From JAGVSR01 sp031413815 (GTDB lineage: Bacteria; Pseudomonadota; Alphaproteobacteria; Rhizobiales; Hyphomicrobiaceae), in assembly GCA_031413815.1 (NCBI GenBank), contig JANOFU010000005.1:1-64000 (forward strand): a DNA stretch of 64,000 nt. Reading direction: 5' to 3'. Below, in pieces: positions 61,173-64,000 of the stretch. Both the position numbers and the translations under genes were made by a program. Numbering within the stretch: the first letter of the stretch is position 1; every line of letters starts with the position of its first letter. A model generated the notes under the pieces. The model made no database searches. It had not been told where the DNA came from and saw only the letters and a list, made by a program, of their open reading frames with translations.

Positions 61173-62459
61173 TCAAACCTCCAACCGCATGCGGCGAACG
61201 AGCGGGCGGGCAAACAATTCGGCCAAGTCTCCAGCCTGCTCGTAGCCCTGCACGGGTGTGAACAAGAGCTCGATCGACCACTTTGTCGTGAAGCCTTCCG
61301 CTTCCAGCGGATTGGCGAGACCGAGGCCGCAGACAACGAGATCGGGCTTGGCGGCGCGGCAGCGATCAAGCTGCTGATCGACGTCCTGGCCTTCGCTGAT
61401 GAGTGTCGTTTCCGGCAAGCGGTCGAGTTCAATGCCGACGTGCTGCTTGTTGAGGTAGGGCGTGCCGACTTCAATTGGGTCCATGCCGAGTTCGGTGGCC
61501 AGAAAGCGCGCGAGTGGCACTTCAAGCTGGCTGTCGGGGAAGAAGAAAATGCGCTTGCCGGTGAGTTGCGGGCGAAGCTTGCTGAGAGCGGTCTCGGCGC
61601 GGGCCTCTGCCGGAGCGACAACCGCACGGACATGATCGGCACTGATCCCGAAGGCTTTGGCCGCGGCCTGGAACCAACCTGTGGTTCCCTGGGCGCCAAG
61701 GGGGAACGGAGCCGGCAACCGCGTAGCGCCGGCGTCTTCGAGGAAGCGCGCCGTCTCTGTCAGGAATGGCTGGGCCAAAAGGAACGATGTGTTGGGACCT
61801 ACGGGCGGCAAGTCGCTAGCCCGGCGCGGCGGCAGGAAATGGACCGGCCCAATGCCGATTTCCTGGAACAGCCGCTTGAACTGATCTTCGACAACGTCCG
61901 ACAACGCGCCAACAACGAGCAGCGATTGCGGGGCGTCTGATGCTGTGCGCGGCAATTCAGGAACGAGCGAAGCAAGGCACGCATCTTCGCCTTGCGTAAA
62001 CGTGGTTTCGATGCCGCTGCCCGAGTAGTTGAGAATGCGGACCATCGGCGAATGCTCACGCGACAAGCGCGATGCAGCCAACGAGAGATCGAGCTTGATG
62101 ACTTCGGACGGGCACGAGCCGACGAGGAACAGCATCCGGATATCGGGACGGCGGTCGAGCAATTGCTTCACAACGCGGTCGAGTTCGTCGTTGGCGTCCG
62201 CCAGACCGGCCAGATCGCGTTCGTCGATGATGGCGGTGGCAAAGCGCGGCTCGGCGAAGATCATCACGCCAGCTGCCGATTGAATTAGATGCGCGCAGGT
62301 GCGCGAGCCCACAACGAGGAAAAACGCGTCTTGAATTTTCCGGTGCAACCAGATGATCCCGGTCAATCCACAGAAAACTTCCCGCTGTCCGCGCTGGCGC
62401 AACACGGGGCGGTCACTGCAGCCGTCAAGGGTTTTGGTTGCCGGAACATGCACGGTCAT
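61173..62459 (-). CDS. bchN: Dark-operative protochlorophyllide reductase subunit N
   Basis: The 428-residue NifD-like subunit of the light-independent reductase. It provides three Cys ligands for the interface Fe-S cluster: C30 in EVFCGLTGI, C55 in SRTCAHL and C116 in GSCPSEV. The start overlaps the bchF stop by four bases, so translation is coupled. Confidence 0.97.
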   Translation of the reverse strand: MTVHVPATKTLDGCSDRPVLRQRGQREVFCGLTGIIWLHRKIQDAFFLVVGSRTCAHLIQSAAGVMIFAEPRFATAIIDERDLAGLADANDELDRVVKQLLDRRPDIRMLFLVGSCPSEVIKLDLSLAASRLSREHSPMVRILNYSGSGIETTFTQGEDACLASLVPELPRTASDAPQSLLVVGALSDVVEDQFKRLFQEIGIGPVHFLPPRRASDLPPVGPNTSFLLAQPFLTETARFLEDAGATRLPAPFPLGAQGTTGWFQAAAKAFGISADHVRAVVAPAEARAETALSKLRPQLTGKRIFFFPDSQLEVPLARFLATELGMDPIEVGTPYLNKQHVGIELDRLPETTLISEGQDVDQQLDRCRAAKPDLVVCGLGLANPLEAEGFTTKWSIELLFTPVQGYEQAGDLAELFARPLVRRMRLEV

Positions 62460-62977
62460 GAGCGCGCTCCCGCCATGCCGGACGAGTCCAGAGTGTCTTG
62501 TGGTTTCTGCAGGCGGGCGGCGCGCAGCTTCAAGATAAACTGGACGGCATTAATGACGTAGGCGGCGTAAGCGGCGAGTGCTAGCGTCATCAAAGCATGG
62601 GTGCCGAGATATCCGCCGAACAGCGCCACAAGGTAGGCCGTGTGCAGTGCCAGCACGAGCATGCTGAACACGTCTTCCCAGAAGAATGCGCGCGCGAAGA
62701 GATATTTTCCGAAAACTTCCTTCTCCCAGATCGAGCCGGTGATCATGATCGTGTAGAGCACGATAGTCTTGATCACGATCGAGAGGGTCGCGGCGGCCTC
62801 GCCTTCGCCTGTCTGCAGAAAACGCAAGACAAGCCAGAGGCTTACGAGGAAGACGACGAATTGAAATGGGGCGAGAAGTCCCTGCACGAGCGTCCACTTA
62901 GAGGCGTCGCGCCGGCGGCGCTCGTCCGGCGTGTAAAGTGGCTGGCTTTGAGTGTTAATCGGCCGGCGATTTGACAT
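62456..62977 (-). CDS. bchF: 3-Vinyl bacteriochlorophyllide hydratase
   Basis: A 173-residue membrane protein with four hydrophobic segments. YTPDERRRRDASKWTLVQGL near the N-terminus, FVVFLVSLWLVLRFL and GSIWEKEVFGKYLFA are BchF hallmarks. It hydrates the C3-vinyl group on the route to bacteriochlorophyll a. First gene of the operon; GGAGG nine bases before the ATG. The promoter is shared with the divergent regulator. Confidence 0.95.
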   Translation of the reverse strand: MSNRRPINTQSQPLYTPDERRRRDASKWTLVQGLLAPFQFVVFLVSLWLVLRFLQTGEGEAAATLSIVIKTIVLYTIMITGSIWEKEVFGKYLFARAFFWEDVFSMLVLALHTAYLVALFGGYLGTHALMTLALAAYAAYVINAVQFILKLRAARLQKPQDTLDSSGMAGARS

Positions 62978-63286
62978 CGCGCTCGTCCTCCCCGGTGTGC
63001 TCCCGCGACGCTTTGCGGCGGGCTCACAAGACGGAGACTAAGACGTCATCCTGGAGTATGTCAACCTGAATAGACGTAAATTGTGCTTTACAAAATTTGT
63101 GATCGGGGTTCTATAAGCTCACCGAGATGGCGGGCAACCGAACGCCAACCTCAGACTGCCGTTTTAGGCGCTGCATCGGGCACCCAAGCCCACTCGAAGT
63201 CGAGAGCGCTTTGCCGGCAGTGTCCAAAGCCCGAAGGTTGGTTTTCGCGTCTGGCGGAGACAAGTGCCGGCAGGGGAGTGTCTCTC
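62978..63286. promoter_or_regulatory. Divergent bchF / aerR-like control region
   Basis: The 309 bases between the divergent genes hold two one-mismatch TGT-N12-ACA motifs, TGTCAACCTGAATAGACG (63059-63076) and CGTAAATTGTGCTTTACA (63075-63092), overlapping by two bases. A plus-strand TTTACA-N19-TATAAG (63087-63117) may start the regulator transcript. I find no perfect PpsR site here, unlike upstream of hemA. Confidence 0.4.
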
Positions 63287-64000
63287 ATGAGCAGCTCAAG
63301 ACCGCTTGCAGATGCGATGTCCCAGTCCGGGGGCTCGGATCAGGCAGTTGCTGATGGGGAGGCGGGATATGGGGCACGTGGTGCCGCCCGCAGACTGGCC
63401 AAGCGGCAGGCTGGCGAACTGGCCTTGCGACGCACGATAGAGAGTGAAGTCATCCCGAGGTTGATGCTGGCGCACCGGGCAGGTCCGATGCGCTTTAAGA
63501 CCAGTCCGCCCGTTCACGCTGAGCCAGACGTCGCAGACGTTGCCGAATTTACGCGGTTGATCCTTGCACATGGTGAGCCGTCGGTGGCTGCAGAGTACAT
63601 TGAGGTACTGCGCAAACAAGATGTTTCAGTCGAGTCGATCTTTCTCGATCTGCTGGCGCCGTCCGCGCGCCTCCTCGGTGAGATGTGGATCGAAGATACC
63701 TGCGATTTCTCCGATGTGACCGTCGGTTTGGCACAGCTGCGTCAATTGCTCCATAAGTACAGCCCGGAATTCGAAGACGAAGCAGAGAACCAAGTCATCG
63801 GATTGCGCGCGCTGCTGGCGCCAGCGCCTGGCGATCAGCACAGCTTCGGCATTGGTATGGTCGAGAAATTTTTCCAGCGCGCTGGTTGGTCCGTTCAATC
63901 CTTTATGTCCATTGAGGCCACGAAGCTCAGAGTCCTCGTCCACAAACGACACTTTGACGTTATCGGCCTGTCCTTAAGCTGCGAAGGGATGCTCCCGGGA
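63287..64000 (+). CDS. AerR/PpaA-like cobalamin-binding photosynthesis regulator (partial)
   Basis: A frame from ATG 63287 (MSSSRPLADAMSQSGG, with GGGGAG upstream) runs off the window after 238 codons without a stop. Helical DUF1638/B12-binding-cap-like sequence (EFTRLILAHGEPSVAAEYIE, FLDLLAPSARLLGEMWIEDT) precedes a cobalamin-binding fold beginning VQSFMSIEATKLRVLVHKRH and FDVIGLSLSCEG. This matches the AerR/PpaA regulators found beside ppsR/crtJ, which antagonise PpsR. Divergent from bchF. Confidence 0.8.
   Translation, partial: MSSSRPLADAMSQSGGSDQAVADGEAGYGARGAARRLAKRQAGELALRRTIESEVIPRLMLAHRAGPMRFKTSPPVHAEPDVADVAEFTRLILAHGEPSVAAEYIEVLRKQDVSVESIFLDLLAPSARLLGEMWIEDTCDFSDVTVGLAQLRQLLHKYSPEFEDEAENQVIGLRALLAPAPGDQHSFGIGMVEKFFQRAGWSVQSFMSIEATKLRVLVHKRHFDVIGLSLSCEGMLPG

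Overview
The window comes from the chromosome of an anoxygenic phototrophic alphaproteobacterium, most likely of the order Hyphomicrobiales (Rhizobiales). This rests on three things: a purple-bacterial photosynthesis gene cluster at 48.5-64.0 kb, an ALAS-type hemA, and conserved genes typical of the order (PyrB with a pseudo-dihydroorotase, GatCAB, AcsF, BtaAB). The species cannot be named from the sequence alone.

Layout. 0-12.3 kb: a decayed transposase end, an unknown membrane protein, a pyrimidine pair (PyrC-like/PyrB), an AidB-like acyl-CoA dehydrogenase, a PcfJ-like protein, RuvX and a membrane spermidine-synthase-like fusion. 11.3-17.6 kb: an aldehyde/amine module (DUF779 protein, isochorismatase-like hydrolase, NAD-dependent aldehyde dehydrogenase, copper amine oxidase with a clear terminator). 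17.7-27 kb: gatC, gatA and gatB, with gatA and gatB split by about 5.3 kb of accessory DNA. That DNA holds a membrane-linked TIR protein, a DUF559 endonuclease bracketed by perfect 48-bp inverted repeats, a truncated duplicate of a chorismate-mutase-like gene next to its intact copy, and a glutathione peroxidase. 27.7-31.4 kb: a membrane-lipid block, btaA-btaB (betaine lipid synthesis) between two DedA genes, one of them a tandem fusion. 31.5-34.7 kb: small lipoproteins, a quinone oxidoreductase and a SEL1 protein.

34.8-45.8 kb is the main accessory region. A large serine recombinase gene runs antisense through a complete tRNA-Ser(GCT). Beyond it lies a tightly overlapping operon: Tat-type nitroreductase, DUF6064 protein, CPBP protease, CPBP protease, alpha/beta hydrolase, CPBP protease, a nitroreductase broken by one in-frame TGA, and then a DUF6544-like gene. 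I recognise no described system with this composition, and it is the best candidate here for an undescribed one. A more AT-rich stretch with a DUF6338 protein and very small genes follows.

46-64 kb: a YceI protein, then the photosynthesis cluster. On the minus strand the order is bchF-N-B-H-L-M, lhaA, puhA-B-C, a small conserved gene, acsF, puhE and hemA, mostly with stop/start overlaps. Together these genes make 5-aminolevulinate, carry out the committed steps to bacteriochlorophyll, and assemble the reaction centre and light-harvesting complex. hemA has its own promoter covered by two exact TGT-N12-ACA (PpsR/CrtJ-type) sites. A divergent AerR/PpaA-like cobalamin-binding regulator is cut by the end of the window.

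Starts were chosen from ribosome binding sites and neighbour overlaps where visible. Family assignments come from recognised motifs, not from searches.
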